This document shows, piece after piece, positions 11,129 through 20,446 of a stretch of 64,000 bases of DNA. Position 1 is the stretch's first letter. The number at the start of each line of letters is the position of its first letter. The notes under the pieces were generated by a model. The model had not been told where the DNA came from. It searched no databases and saw only the letters and a list, made by a program, of their open reading frames with translations. Made by a program: the position numbers and the translations under genes. The stretch is taken from contig CAVTPU010000001.1 of NCBI GenBank assembly GCA_963736695.1, forward strand, positions 868,001-932,000, in the 5' to 3' direction. The stretch comes from CAVTPU01 sp963736695. GTDB lineage: Bacteria; Actinomycetota; Actinomycetes; Mycobacteriales; Micromonosporaceae.

Positions 11129-12078
11129 ATGACAGGCTCACGCATCGTCGGCCTCGGCCACTATCAGCCGTCGCGGGTGCTCACCAACGATGACCTCGCC
11201 ACGATGGTCGACACATCCGACGAATGGATCCGGGACCGGGTCGGCATCGTGACCCGCCGCATCGCGGCACCCGACGAGACCGTCGCCGACATGGCCGCCG
11301 CCGCCGCCGCGAAGGCGCTCGCCGGCTCCGGACTGAACGCCGCCGACATCGACCTGGTCGTCGTCGCGACCTGCACCTCGGTCGACCGGTGCCCCAACGT
11401 GGCGAGCCGCGTCGCCCACCGGCTCGGCCTGACCGCGCCGGCGACATTCGACCTCAACACCGCGTGCTCCGGCTTCTCCTACGGTCTCGGCACCGCCGAC
11501 CACGCGATCCGCGCCGGCGCCGCCCGCAACGCGATCGTGATCGGCGCCGAGAAGCTGTCGGACTTCACCGACTGGACCGACCGCGCCACGTGCATCATCT
11601 TCGGCGACGGAGCCGGGGCGGCCGTGGTCTCCGCCACCGACGACGACGAGCCGGCCGGGATCGGACCGGTGGTCTGGGGATCGGTGCCGGAGCGGGGCGA
11701 CACCGTCCGGATCGAGGGCTGGCGACCCTATGTCGAGCAGGAGGGGCAGGCGGTGTTCCGGTGGGCCACCACCGAGCTCGCCCCGCATCGCCCTGCTCGG
11801 CCTGCGAGCGGGCCGGAGTCGAACCCGGCGACATCGCGGCGTTCGTGTCACACCAGGCCAACGGGCGCATCATCGACGGGCTCGCCCGCCGGCTCAAACT
11901 GCCCCACGCGGTGATCGTCAAGGACATCGTCGAGTCTGGCAACACCTCGTCGGCGAGCATCCCCCTCGCCCTGTCGAAGCTGGTCGAACGGCGGGAGGTG
12001 CCCGTCGGCGCACCGGTGCTGCTGTTCGGCTTCGGCGGCGGGCTCACCTACGCCGGGCAGGTGGTCCGCTGCCCGTGA
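11129..12078 (+). CDS. fabH: Beta-ketoacyl-ACP synthase III FabH (two +1 frameshifts as read)
   Basis: FabH condenses acyl-CoA primers with malonyl-ACP to start fatty acid synthesis; in actinomycetes it usually accepts branched primers. ATG 11129 follows GAAAGGCAGG. The catalytic triad is present after correction: Cys113 (NTACSGF), His241 (SHQAN, where most relatives have PHQAN) and Asn271 (SGNTSSAS). As read, two single extra bases disrupt it: one at about 11786 (CCG C ATC) and one at about 11799 (CTC G GCC TGC GAG). Between them only four codons are out of frame, and removing both gives a continuous 315-residue protein of normal length. It is the second gene of the fab operon, 57 bases after fabD. 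Confidence 0.85.
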
Positions 12079-12163
12079 CCGCGGCGACCGCCGCGGAGAT
12101 TTCACTTCTCGTCCATCTGTTGCAATCACTCGCATCATGAAATCACGAAAGGAACCATCCACA

Positions 12164-12405
12164 ATGACCCGTGACGAGATCACCGCCGGCCTCGCCGAGA
12201 TTCTCGACGAGGTCGCCGGGGTCAAGCCCGGACGACGTCGCCGAGGCGAAGTACTTCACCGAGGACCTCGACGTCGACTCGCTGTCCATGGTCGAGGTCG
12301 TCGTCGCCGCCGAGGAGAAGTTCGGCGTCAAGATCCCGGACGACGAGGTGCAGAACCTCAAGACGGTCGGCGACGCCGTCTCCTACATCCTCACCGCACT
12401 CCTGA
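12164..12405 (+). CDS. acpP: Acyl carrier protein (two +1 insertions inferred)
   Basis: ACP carries growing acyl chains on a 4'-phosphopantetheine attached to Ser39 in the DVDSLSMVE motif. ATG 12164 follows AAAGGAACC. The first 22 residues (MTRDEITAGLAEILDEVAG) are in one frame. An extra G at 12230 (CCC G GAC GAC) shifts the rest (DDVAEAKYFTEDLDVDSL) to the next. As read, that frame has no stop and runs into fabF. If one base is also extra at 12399-12402 (GCA CTC C TGA), a TGA appears at 12403-12405 and the protein is 79 residues, the normal ACP size. I therefore prefer a separate acpP gene over a natural ACP-FabF fusion. Confidence 0.82.
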
Positions 12406-12425
12406 CCCACGACAAGATTGCGACC

Positions 12426-13658
12426 GTGACGCGACCTGACGTAGTCGTCACCGGGCTCGGCGCGACGACCCCGCTCGGCGGGGACGTCGCGTCGACCTGG
12501 GACGCGATGCTCGCCGGCACGTCCGGGGTTCGGCCGCTGACCCAGGAGTGGGCCGCGCAACTGCCGGTGCGCATCGCCGCACAACTCACGGTCGAGCCGA
12601 CCGAAGTGCTCGACCGGGTGAAGTTGCGCCGGCTCGACCGCTCCGAGGCGCTCGCGCTGATCGCCGCCCACCAGGCGTGGATCGACGCCGGCCTCGCCGA
12701 CTCCGGCGTCGACCCGGAACGGGTCGCGGTCAGCGTCGGCTCCGGCATCGGCGGCGCGCAGACCCTGCTCGCCCAGGACGACATCCTGGAGGCCAGCGGC
12801 GCTCGGCGGGTCTCTCCGCACACCGTGCCGATGCTCATGCCCAACGGTCCGGCCGCCTGGGTCGGACTCGAGCTCGGCGCCCGGGCCGGGGTGCACTCCG
12901 TGGCGAGCGCCTGCGCCACCGGCGCCGAGGCCATCGCTCTCGGACTCGACATCATCCGGTCCGGCCGGGCCGACGTCGTCGTCGCCGGCGGCACCGAGGC
13001 GGTCATTCATCCGCTGCCGATCGCCGGGTTCGCCTCGATGCGGGCGATGTCGACCCGCAACGACGAGCCCGAGCGGGCGTCGCGCCCGTGGGACAAGGCG
13101 CCGGGACGGGTTCGTGCTCGGCGAGGGCGCCGGCGTCATCGTCCTGGAACGGGCCGACCACGCCGCTGCCCGGGGCGCCCGGGTGCTACGCCCGGCTCGC
13201 CGGGGCCGGCATCACCTCCGACGGGTACGACATCGTGCAGCCCGACCCGCGAGGGCGCGGGTGCCGCCGGGCGATCACGCTCGCGCTGCGCGACGCCGAC
13301 ATCGCCGCGACCGACATCACCCACGTCAACGCGCACGCGACGTCGACGCCGGTCGGCGACCTCGCGGAGATCATCGCGCTGCAGGCCGCGCTTCGGCGAT
13401 CACCCGGTGCTCACCGCGACCAAGTCGATGACCGGGCACCTGCTCGGCGCGGCCGGCGCGATCGAGTCGATCGCGACGATCCTCGCCATCCGCGACAGCC
13501 TCGTGCCACCCACGATCAACCTGGACGACCCCGACGACGCGCTCGACCTCGACGTCGCCGCCGACAAGGCCCGACACCTGGACATTCCGGCCGCGCTCAA
13601 CAACTCATTCGGCTTCGGCGGCCACAACGTGGCGCTTATCTTCACCCGATATCCGTGA
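12426..13658 (+). CDS. fabF: Beta-ketoacyl-ACP synthase II FabF (three +1 frameshifts as read)
   Basis: FabF elongates acyl-ACP by condensation with malonyl-ACP. The start is GTG 12426 (VTRPDVVVTGLGATTPLG). The active-site Cys is residue 163 (ASACATGAEA); the two histidine blocks NAHATSTP and MTGHLLGAAG and the C-terminal NNSFGFGGHN are all present. As read, three extra bases occur at about 13101 (GCG C CGG GAC), 13186 (GTG C TAC GCC) and 13392 (CT T C GGC GAT); together they restore the original frame. Removing them gives 409 residues, the normal FabF length, without any lost motif. It is followed 72 bases later by accD. Confidence 0.85.
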   Translation: MTRPDVVVTGLGATTPLGGDVASTWDAMLAGTSGVRPLTQEWAAQLPVRIAAQLTVEPTEVLDRVKLRRLDRSEALALIAAHQAWIDAGLADSGVDPERVAVSVGSGIGGAQTLLAQDDILEASGARRVSPHTVPMLMPNGPAAWVGLELGARAGVHSVASACATGAEAIALGLDIIRSGRADVVVAGGTEAVIHPLPIAGFASMRAMSTRNDEPERASRPWDKAPGRVRARRGRRRHRPGTGRPRRCPGRPGATPGSPGPASPPTGTTSCSPTREGAGAAGRSRSRCATPTSPRPTSPTSTRTRRRRRSATSRRSSRCRPRFGDHPVLTATKSMTGHLLGAAGAIESIATILAIRDSLVPPTINLDDPDDALDLDVAADKARHLDIPAALNNSFGFGGHNVALIFTRYP

Positions 13659-13730
13659 TCCGTTATCGACTGCGCGAGCCGGTCACCCACACGACAGCCC
13701 GCATCCTCATCGAATGGCCGGAGGGACGCC

Positions 13731-15150
13731 GTGACCATGACAACTGACACCACCGACGACGCTGATATCGACTATCGGGATCCGCGGCTGCGCCTGCGCA
13801 CGCTCTTCGACAAGGGCACTCTGCGGGTGCTCGCCGGCCCGGACGATTCCGGCGTGGTCACCGCGCGGGGGGAGGTCGACGGGACCCCCGTCATCGCCTA
13901 TCGCCACCGACGCGACGCGGATGGGCGGTGCGATGGGCACCGACGGGTGCCGGCACGTCGTCGACGCCATCGACCTGGCCGTGCGTGAGCGGGTGCCGGT
14001 GGTGGGCCTGTGGCACTCGGGCGGCGCCCGCCTCGCCGAGGGTGTGGTCGCGCTCGACGCGGTGGGCCAGGTCTTCGCGTCGATGGTCCGCGCCTCCGGC
14101 CGTGTGCCGCAGATCTCGGTGGTGCTCGGTCCGGCGGCCGGCGGAGCGGCATATGGTCCGGCGCTGACCGACATCGTGGTGATGAGTGGCGCCGGACGCA
14201 TCTTCGTCACCGGACCCGAGGTGGTGCGCAGCGTCACCGGCGAGCAGGTCGACATGGCACGCCTCGGTGGCCCCGAACCTCATGGTCGCCGCTCCGGAGT
14301 GGTCCATGTGACCACAAAGGACGATGATGGCGCGCTGGAGACGGCCCGCCAACTCGCCGCGCTGCTCGGCCGGCAGGGCCGGATCAGTCCGGCCGACATC
14401 GCCGACGGCCCCGGTCACGATCTCGCCGCGCTCATGCCGGCTGAGACGAACCGGGCCTATGACGTCAAGCCGGTCGTCAAGGCGTTGTTGGACGAGCCGG
14501 GAGTGGAGCTGCACGCGAAGTGGGCACCGAACGTCGTCACCACTCTGGGCCGTTTCGCCGGACGCACGGTCGGAGTCATCGCCAACAATCCGCTGCGCCT
14601 TGGCGGCTGCCTGGACGCCTCCAGTGCCGAGAAGGCGGCACGTTTCGTCCGCATGTGTGACTCGCTCGGCGTACCGTTGATCGTCCTGGTTGACGTGCCT
14701 GGTTATCTGCCGGGGCTGGGCCAGGAGTGGGATGGTGTGGTGCGGCGCGGCGCGAAGCTGCTGCACGCCTTCGCCGAGGCGGTGGTGCCTCGGGTGACCC
14801 TGGTGACCCGCAAGGCCTATGGCGGGGCATACATCGCCATGAACTCGCGTTCATTGGGCGCCACCGCCGTCTTCGCGTGGCCCAACGCGGAGGTCGCGGT
14901 GATGGGCGCCAGCGCCGCGGTCAACATCCTGCACCGCAAACGGCTCGCCGCCGCGCCGGCGGTGGAACGCGACGCGTTGCGGGCGCAGCTCATCGAGGAA
15001 CAGGTCGAGGTCGCCGGCGGGGTCAACCGGGCGCTGGAGATCGGTGTCGTCGACGACGTCATCAAGCCGATCGACACCCGCCGCCGCATCGCGGAGGCGT
15101 TGGCGAACGCGCCCGCCGCCCGAGGCGCCCACGGCAACATTCCGCTGTAG
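13731..15150 (+). CDS. accD: Acyl-CoA carboxylase carboxyltransferase subunit AccD (one +1 frameshift as read)
   Basis: This carboxyltransferase subunit moves carboxyl from biotin to acetyl- or propionyl-CoA, supplying malonyl-CoA to the adjacent FabD. It has both carboxyltransferase halves: N-terminal GGAMGTDGC, GGARLAEG and LGGPEPHGRRSGV, and C-terminal DVPGYLPGLGQEW, RKAYGGAYIAMNS and VMGASAAVNI. GTG 13731 has GGAGG six bases upstream. As read, an extra C at about 13902 (TAT C GCC ACC GAC) breaks the frame after 57 codons; the rest is intact. Corrected length is 472 residues. Linkage to fabF is seen in several actinobacteria. A biotin-carrying partner is not encoded nearby, so it probably uses an AccA made elsewhere. 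Confidence 0.87.
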
Positions 15151-15166
15151 GTTCGCCGTCACGCCT

Positions 15167-15208
15167 CCGTGTTGGTTCTCGCCTCCCGAATGGCGAGAAC
15201 CAACACGG
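15167..15208. terminator. 17-bp hairpin terminator at the end of the fab-accD operon
   Basis: Arms at 15167-15183 and 15192-15208 are perfect (CCGTGTTGGTTCTCGCC) with an 8-base loop. It lies 16 bases after the accD stop and just before the stop of an opposing gene, so it probably terminates both transcripts. Confidence 0.85.
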
Positions 15209-15215
15209 GGGATGG

Positions 15216-17507
15216 TCAACGCGCGGGTGGGACGAGTTCATAGACGACGAGGTTGCCGACCTCGTGACGCAGCCGGGCCAACGACGCCAGCTCGGCCGCC
15301 TCTCGACCGGTCGCCCGGTCGATGACCAACCAGCGCACGCCCTGATTCCACAGGTCAGCGAGGCCGGCGCTCGTCGGGGCATAGATCGCCCCGTCGTTTT
15401 TCGCCAGCCGTTCGGCGTCCCAGAACGCAACTAGTCCCTGGCCGGCGATCCGCGGCGCGAACGCCCACCCCTCAACATAGACGCTGCGCTCGGCATAGGC
15501 GCTGAGCCAGAATGAGCGAGAGTCGCACCAACCGGTGTCGCCCTTTCCGAGACAGTGGACGTTCGTCGCCACCACATCGGTGGGTTGGCTGTGGTCACGC
15601 ACCCAGCGGGCGACCTCGACCCGAGACGCCGGCAGGGCGATCGTGGCATAGGCGCCGCCGTTGGGCGACTTCGCCGACTTGTAGCCGTCCATCACCAACC
15701 CGGGGGCGCCGACGACGAGGATCGCGGTGAGGGCGACCAACCCGCCCCGCCCACGCATCGCCGGAACCCGCGCCGCCGTCGTGCGCCACAGCACCGCACC
15801 CACGCCGAGCAACACCGCCAGAAAACCGACCCAGGTGAGCAGCGGCGCCAGCGGGGCGATCGCCGATCCGCCGACCGGCCCCGGCCCGGCGAGGCCGAGC
15901 TGGGTCACGGTCAGCGACGATGCCAGCAGCCCGGCACCGACGCCCAACGCCTGCCGACCACGCTGGTGGATCCGGGCCCGGTCGAGCACGACCACATATC
16001 CCCACGCCGATAACAGCACCGCGAAGGTGAACCCGGCGCGCACGAAGTATTGGTTGCCGCTCGACGGTTGGCTGAGCACGAGATAGAGCCCGGGGCCGCC
16101 GAGGCCGCCGGCGAGCAGAAACCACTGCGCGGGGTCGAGCCGGCCCCGCCGAACCCAGAGCAACGCCACGATGCCGGCTGCCCGGGAGAACATGTTGACC
16201 CCGAAGGCGATCCACACCCCTGCGACGACGAGCCAGTGCGGCAGATCCGATCCGGCGTCACTCCAAAATGGACTCAGACCGGAGAAGAGTCCGACGCCCA
16301 CCCCATAGGTCTGAAACCGATAGAGGACGGCGGTCGCGAAGAGCTGCGCGGCGCCGGTGAGCAGCCCCGCCCCGACCACCGGCCACGGAATGCGACGTCG
16401 GGCGACGAGCAGGACGATCGCGGTCAGCGCCAACGCGACCGCGATCACCGGCAGCGAGCTCGCCTTGGCCCCGCTTGAGGCGAGCAGCAGCAGCGCGACG
16501 AGTCCCCACGCGCCGGACCCCAGCTCCGGCACCGGGCGGGGCGTGACGTGGTGTGGCGCGATGGGGTTCGACGCTCCGGCAGGCGGCGGCCCGGTGACCC
16601 GGCGCCCGGTGGCCTGGCGCCCGCGGACGATCTCGGCGAGCGGCGCGATGACCGCGATGAGCAACACCCAGCTATAGATCATCGACATGCCGTGCCAGAT
16701 GACGAAAGTCACCTGGGTGCCGAACGGCATCGTCACCGGATGGGTGAAGTTGACCTCGCCGATGGCGAAGAAGAGCACCGCCGCCACCGCTCCGACCGCG
16801 GGCCGGCCGCTGATCCGCCAGCCGACGACTCCGGTGAGCACAATCGCGGCGGCGCACAGCGCCGGAATCGCCAGTCGCAACGCGACGACCGGCAGGTCGA
16901 TATGGGCGATCATGCTGGTCGCGGCCATGTGGGCATAGCCGAACCAGTGATAGGGCAAGGCCTCACCGGCGACCTGTGGCAGCGCGGGCGGGAACCGGTG
17001 GGTCGCCTCCCCGGCGAGGGAGAGCTGATAGGGCAGGTCCAGATATTGCCGGGTGAACTCCGATCCGGGCAGGATCGGGTTGCGGTCGATGAAAACCACC
17101 GACAGGTACGCCGTGAACGAGCTCACAACCGCAGCAACCGTCCACGCCCAGCCCGGTGGGACCGGGGTGTAGCCCCGCACCCACCAGTGCCGGCGCAGCT
17201 GGGGCACGAGCAGGAACGCCGCGACGATCGCGGCCGGCCACGTCCACAGCCACCCACGCAGGTCCAGCGCGGAATAGGCGGACCAGGCGCCGACCTCCAG
17301 ACACAGGCCGACGGCGGCGCCGAAGGCCAGATCCTCGACGAGGGTGTGGGGAGTGCGACGCAGCGAGCGGAAGACGAGTATCCCCGGCAGCAGAACCGCG
17401 CCCACGGCGTACTCGAAAAATCGGGCTAGATCGGTCACCGGCGTGCCGGATCGCAGCTGCAGCGCGGTGACGACGGCGACCGTCATCGCCAGTGGTGCCC
17501 AGCGCAT
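15216..17507 (-). CDS. Large polytopic membrane protein, unknown function (GT-C-like appearance)
   Basis: This 763-residue protein has many hydrophobic segments over residues 1-570 (I estimate 12-15), and a soluble C-terminal part of about 170 residues. That overall shape, with a loop carrying HWFGYAHMAA and an early extracytoplasmic loop with DRNPILPGSEF, resembles membrane glycosyltransferases of the GT-C type, but I cannot name a family. ATG 17507 has GGAG upstream and lies 7 bases after the GH3 hexosaminidase stop, so the two genes are probably co-transcribed. An exported-glycan role is inferred only from this neighbour and the topology. Confidence 0.75.
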   Translation of the reverse strand: MRWAPLAMTVAVVTALQLRSGTPVTDLARFFEYAVGAVLLPGILVFRSLRRTPHTLVEDLAFGAAVGLCLEVGAWSAYSALDLRGWLWTWPAAIVAAFLLVPQLRRHWWVRGYTPVPPGWAWTVAAVVSSFTAYLSVVFIDRNPILPGSEFTRQYLDLPYQLSLAGEATHRFPPALPQVAGEALPYHWFGYAHMAATSMIAHIDLPVVALRLAIPALCAAAIVLTGVVGWRISGRPAVGAVAAVLFFAIGEVNFTHPVTMPFGTQVTFVIWHGMSMIYSWVLLIAVIAPLAEIVRGRQATGRRVTGPPPAGASNPIAPHHVTPRPVPELGSGAWGLVALLLLASSGAKASSLPVIAVALALTAIVLLVARRRIPWPVVGAGLLTGAAQLFATAVLYRFQTYGVGVGLFSGLSPFWSDAGSDLPHWLVVAGVWIAFGVNMFSRAAGIVALLWVRRGRLDPAQWFLLAGGLGGPGLYLVLSQPSSGNQYFVRAGFTFAVLLSAWGYVVVLDRARIHQRGRQALGVGAGLLASSLTVTQLGLAGPGPVGGSAIAPLAPLLTWVGFLAVLLGVGAVLWRTTAARVPAMRGRGGLVALTAILVVGAPGLVMDGYKSAKSPNGGAYATIALPASRVEVARWVRDHSQPTDVVATNVHCLGKGDTGWCDSRSFWLSAYAERSVYVEGWAFAPRIAGQGLVAFWDAERLAKNDGAIYAPTSAGLADLWNQGVRWLVIDRATGREAAELASLARLRHEVGNLVVYELVPPAR

Positions 17508-17514
17508 GTGACTC

Positions 17515-19137
17515 CTAGCTCAAGCAGGCCGACCTGGGCAGGCCGGTGACCTCGACCGGGGCTCTCCCGGGGGCCGTGGCCCGGCCGGTGATGACTGCGG
17601 CGAGCGCGATCATGGCGGCCTTGGTCGACGAATAGGTGGCGATCCGGGTGGCGGAGGTGGCTTGGCCGAGCAGATATGGGGTGTCCATCGCCACGGTGAT
17701 CGCGGCGTCGGGCCGCAGATCGGCGGCGGCGTCTCCGCGGCCGACGAGGTGGATCGCCGGAGCGCCGCTGGGAACGACGGTGGTTCCCTGCGCTCGGAGC
17801 GCGTCGCTGAGCAGGTCGCGCTGCCGGTCCCGGCCGTCGGATGTGCTCACCACCACGGGTCCGGTGACGAGCGGCCCGGTGCACGCGCCGCGCAGCACCG
17901 TGACGGCCGCCGCCGCGACCGCATCCGCGGCCCGCTCGTGTTCGGCGTCGACGGTGTCGGCGAACGCGGGCCGGTCGCCGCCCAGCCGGTTGGTCACGGT
18001 CAACACCCGGGTGACGGCCTCGAGCAGCCGGTCGCGGGGCAACCGTCCCGAGGCCAGAGCGCTGAGCAGACCCCGCCGGGCCTGTGCGAGATCCGGGGGC
18101 ATGAGCAGCAGATCGTTGCCGGCGAGCAGCGCCCGCACGGCGGCTTCGCCGGGCGCCCATCGCTTCGCGGGCTCCATGTTGAGCGCGTCGCTGACGACCA
18201 CGCCGGTGAACCCGAGTTCGCCGCGGAGCAGATCGACGAGAACCCGGTGGGAGAAGCTCGCCGGCACTGACGGGTCGATCGCCCGCACGTCCAGGTGGCC
18301 CGACATCACCAGCCATGATCCTGCGGCGATGCCGGCTGTGAACGGTGGCAAATCGTTCGCCGCGAGGGTCGCGCGGTCCTGGGTGAGCACCGGCAACGCG
18401 TCGTGACTGTCCGTCGTGGTGTGTCCGTGGCCGGGGAAGTGTTTGAGCGCCGCCGCGACCCCGGCCGACTGCAGGCCCCGCACGGCGGCCGCGACCTGGG
18501 GTGCGACCCGTTCGGCATCGGATCCATAGGATCGCGAACCGATGATGGCGTTGCCCGCGGAGCCGACGACGTCGGCGTCCGGGGCGAAGTCGACGTTGAC
18601 GCCGGCGGCGGCGAGGTCGGCGCCGGCCGAGCGCCACGCTGTCTCGGTGAGGTCTGGTCGGGCCGCCGCCCCGAAGGCCATGGCGCTGGGCAGCTGAACC
18701 ACTCCGGAGGTGATGCGGGTCACCCAACCATATTCCTGGTCGGTGCCGATGAGCAGGCCGGCCGGGGCGGGCCGGTCTTGCACGGCGGCACGGGCGGCGT
18801 CGCTGAGCTCGCGCACCCGGCGAGCGGGAGAGCCTGTGACGGCCCGCACGTCACCCATGATGATCACACCGCCGAGATGATTGTCACGCACCAGCCCGGC
18901 GACGCTCTCAGGCGAGTCGTCGAGGTCCACCGCGGGCATGAGCACCCGCCCGACGAGTTGCTCATCGGAGAGACCGGCCGCCGTGGCCGCCGCCGCCGAG
19001 ACCATCGGATCACGGTCCGCAGTCGGGGTGGTGCTGGGAGTCACGGCGGGGTCGGTGTCAGAGCAGCCGGCGGCGACAGCCGTGACCAGCAACGAGGCGA
19101 CCACCAACAAGGTGGCCCGCCGAAGTCGGGCGAACAC
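17515..19137 (-). CDS. nagZ: Glycoside hydrolase family 3 lipoprotein, beta-N-acetylhexosaminidase type
   Basis: This 540-residue GH3 enzyme probably removes N-acetylglucosamine from cell-wall muropeptides or other glycans at the outer face of the membrane. After a hydrophobic start, the lipobox VAAGC predicts lipid anchoring. NagZ features are KHFPGHGHTTTDSH (the conserved His-containing loop) and VVSDALNM, where the Asp is the expected nucleophile. I prefer GTG 19137 because GAAGG lies six bases upstream and VFARLRRATLLVV makes a normal signal peptide; the frame is open to another GTG at 19170. It lies between DUF3145 and a large membrane protein gene in the same orientation. Confidence 0.88.
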   Translation of the reverse strand: MFARLRRATLLVVASLLVTAVAAGCSDTDPAVTPSTTPTADRDPMVSAAAATAAGLSDEQLVGRVLMPAVDLDDSPESVAGLVRDNHLGGVIIMGDVRAVTGSPARRVRELSDAARAAVQDRPAPAGLLIGTDQEYGWVTRITSGVVQLPSAMAFGAAARPDLTETAWRSAGADLAAAGVNVDFAPDADVVGSAGNAIIGSRSYGSDAERVAPQVAAAVRGLQSAGVAAALKHFPGHGHTTTDSHDALPVLTQDRATLAANDLPPFTAGIAAGSWLVMSGHLDVRAIDPSVPASFSHRVLVDLLRGELGFTGVVVSDALNMEPAKRWAPGEAAVRALLAGNDLLLMPPDLAQARRGLLSALASGRLPRDRLLEAVTRVLTVTNRLGGDRPAFADTVDAEHERAADAVAAAAVTVLRGACTGPLVTGPVVVSTSDGRDRQRDLLSDALRAQGTTVVPSGAPAIHLVGRGDAAADLRPDAAITVAMDTPYLLGQATSATRIATYSSTKAAMIALAAVITGRATAPGRAPVEVTGLPRSACLS

Positions 19138-19179
19138 CGCTACACCTTCACACAGTGCGCGGGAGGACACCAGCAGCCG

Positions 19180-19677
19180 TTAGCTGACCTGTGTCAGCCA
19201 GGTCGTCGGAGCCCCCTCTCCGGCCTGCCGGTAGGGCTCGAGTTCGCGGTCCCACGCGGCGCCCAACAGATGTCCCAGGGCATGCGCCAGCGCCTCGCCC
19301 GAGTTCGAACTCGAGCTCGTGATCAATTGCCGGACCTGATCCTCCGCGATCACGATGTCGCCGTTCGCGCTCGTGGTCGCACGGAAGAGGCCCCGGCCCG
19401 GCACGTGCATGAACCGCTCGCCGTCATGGCCGGGGCTCGGTTCCTCAGTGACCTCGAATCGCACCATCGGCCACCCGCGCAGGGCCGCGGCGAAACGCGC
19501 GGCCGTGCCCGGGGCTCCCGCCCACTGGCACTCCGCGCGGCGGGTGCCCGGATCAACCGGTTGCCTGGACCACTCCATGCGGACTGGCGCACCCAGCACG
19601 CGTGCGATCGCCCACTCGACGTGGGGTGCCACGGCGAGCGGAGTCGAATGCACGTATACGACACCACGGCTTGTCAC
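19180..19677 (-). CDS. DUF3145 domain protein
   Basis: This 165-residue protein belongs to the actinobacterial DUF3145 family, of unknown function. The family N-terminus is RGVVYVHSTPLAVAPHVEWAI, and the central FEVTEEP and C-terminal LGHLLGAAWDRELEPYR blocks are present. GTG 19677 has GGAGG seven bases upstream. In many Micrococcales DUF3145 lies directly after fabF; here it is separated from fabF by accD, the large membrane protein gene and the nagZ-like gene. This supports shared ancestry of the whole 0-20 kb region. The longer open frame to 20013 is excluded because it covers the intergenic region. Confidence 0.88.
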   Translation of the reverse strand: MTSRGVVYVHSTPLAVAPHVEWAIARVLGAPVRMEWSRQPVDPGTRRAECQWAGAPGTAARFAAALRGWPMVRFEVTEEPSPGHDGERFMHVPGRGLFRATTSANGDIVIAEDQVRQLITSSSSNSGEALAHALGHLLGAAWDRELEPYRQAGEGAPTTWLTQVS

Positions 19678-20028
19678 GGCCCTACCTCCAGGAGACGAGG
19701 TGCGTCTTCCCCAACGACCTCGGCCACGTGATAGGAACGTCACAGTGGTGCTGTTAGCGTGACGGGTCCAGTTAATCGGACAACGCCCCGGCGACGGCAC
19801 GGTTACGCCCCCGGGTCCCCCGACCGGATCACCGGCCGACGGCGGGGGCGAGGCCGCCTCCTCGCTGTTCCATCGTGCGTCACCTCGACCCTGGCGCCGA
19901 TCCCACGGTCGGCTAAACTTGCGCTGCCGACGTGTGGGCATTTCGCCCCGCGCGCAGTTCAGCGACGGAGTCGATCCGCCGCCCGACCGGCCGATCCCCA
20001 GCCCAACCGTCAAACAAGGAGTCCCCGC
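19678..20028. other. 351-base divergent spacer without a gene
   Basis: This gap separates the divergent DUF3145 and small-protein genes. It must hold promoters for both. The clearest element is TAAACT at 19914-19919, a good -10 hexamer for the rightward gene, but its -35 region is weak. On the other strand TAACAG (around 19755) is a possible -10. No hairpin, repeat or short conserved ORF was recognised. Confidence 0.5.
19914..19919 (+). promoter_or_regulatory. Candidate -10 element for the small protein gene
   Basis: TAAACT stands out in GC-rich surroundings 110 bases upstream of the GTG at 20029. No convincing -35 hexamer is present 16-18 bases before it. Confidence 0.3.
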
Positions 20029-20361
20029 GTGGCGAGCAACACGTCAAAGACCGCGCGCGCGTCCGTCCGCGCCGGCCAGTCAACCGGCGGCGCCCTCAGC
20101 GTGCTCGGCGAGTTCAAATATGTGATCCCGCTCAACAACGGCCAGAACGCCTATGTGCGGAATCTGACCACCGGCAAGACTGCGCACCTGCGGACCGACT
20201 CCGAGGCCTTCGTCGAGGAGATCCGCACTCTCGCGGGGGCTGGTCACGGCATCAAGCTGCGGGCCGAGCTCACCGCACTCGCGCAGACCTTCCCGGCGCA
20301 TGGGTGGGACAAGACCGAGAAGCGTCTCGTCGACGCGGGAGTCTTCGAGCCCGCCGCCTGA
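20029..20361 (+). CDS. Small conserved-looking protein, unknown function
   Basis: This 110-residue protein is not a family I recognise. GTG 20029 has AAGGAG seven bases upstream, and the codon pattern is that of a real gene. The N-terminus (about 20 residues) is Ser/Thr/Arg-rich and disordered-looking. The core runs from ALSVLGEFKYVIPLNNGQNAY through LRTDSEAFVEEIRTL to AHGWDKTEKRLVDAGVF. The beta-then-helix pattern suggests a compact cytoplasmic domain. There is no signal peptide or membrane segment. It is upstream of and co-oriented with a DedA gene, 85 bases apart. Confidence 0.65.
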   Translation: MASNTSKTARASVRAGQSTGGALSVLGEFKYVIPLNNGQNAYVRNLTTGKTAHLRTDSEAFVEEIRTLAGAGHGIKLRAELTALAQTFPAHGWDKTEKRLVDAGVFEPAA

Positions 20362-20446
20362 TCAAGCGATCCCCGTGGCCACCGGTCGCGGGCCAGCGTC
20401 ATCCGCGGACCGATCGGTCCGCGACTCGTGGACGGGGAGGTCTGCC

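Noticed and set aside
10318..13902. Reading the fab/accD genes as true pseudogenes
   Set aside because: All frame changes are single insertions, each motif is intact, and the pathway is essential; an error in the sequence is a simpler cause. Kept as a finding for checking.
16548..17429. Rightward open frame of 293 codons opposite the large membrane protein
   Set aside because: Low-complexity Arg/Asp/Gly-rich shadow of a hydrophobic coding strand.
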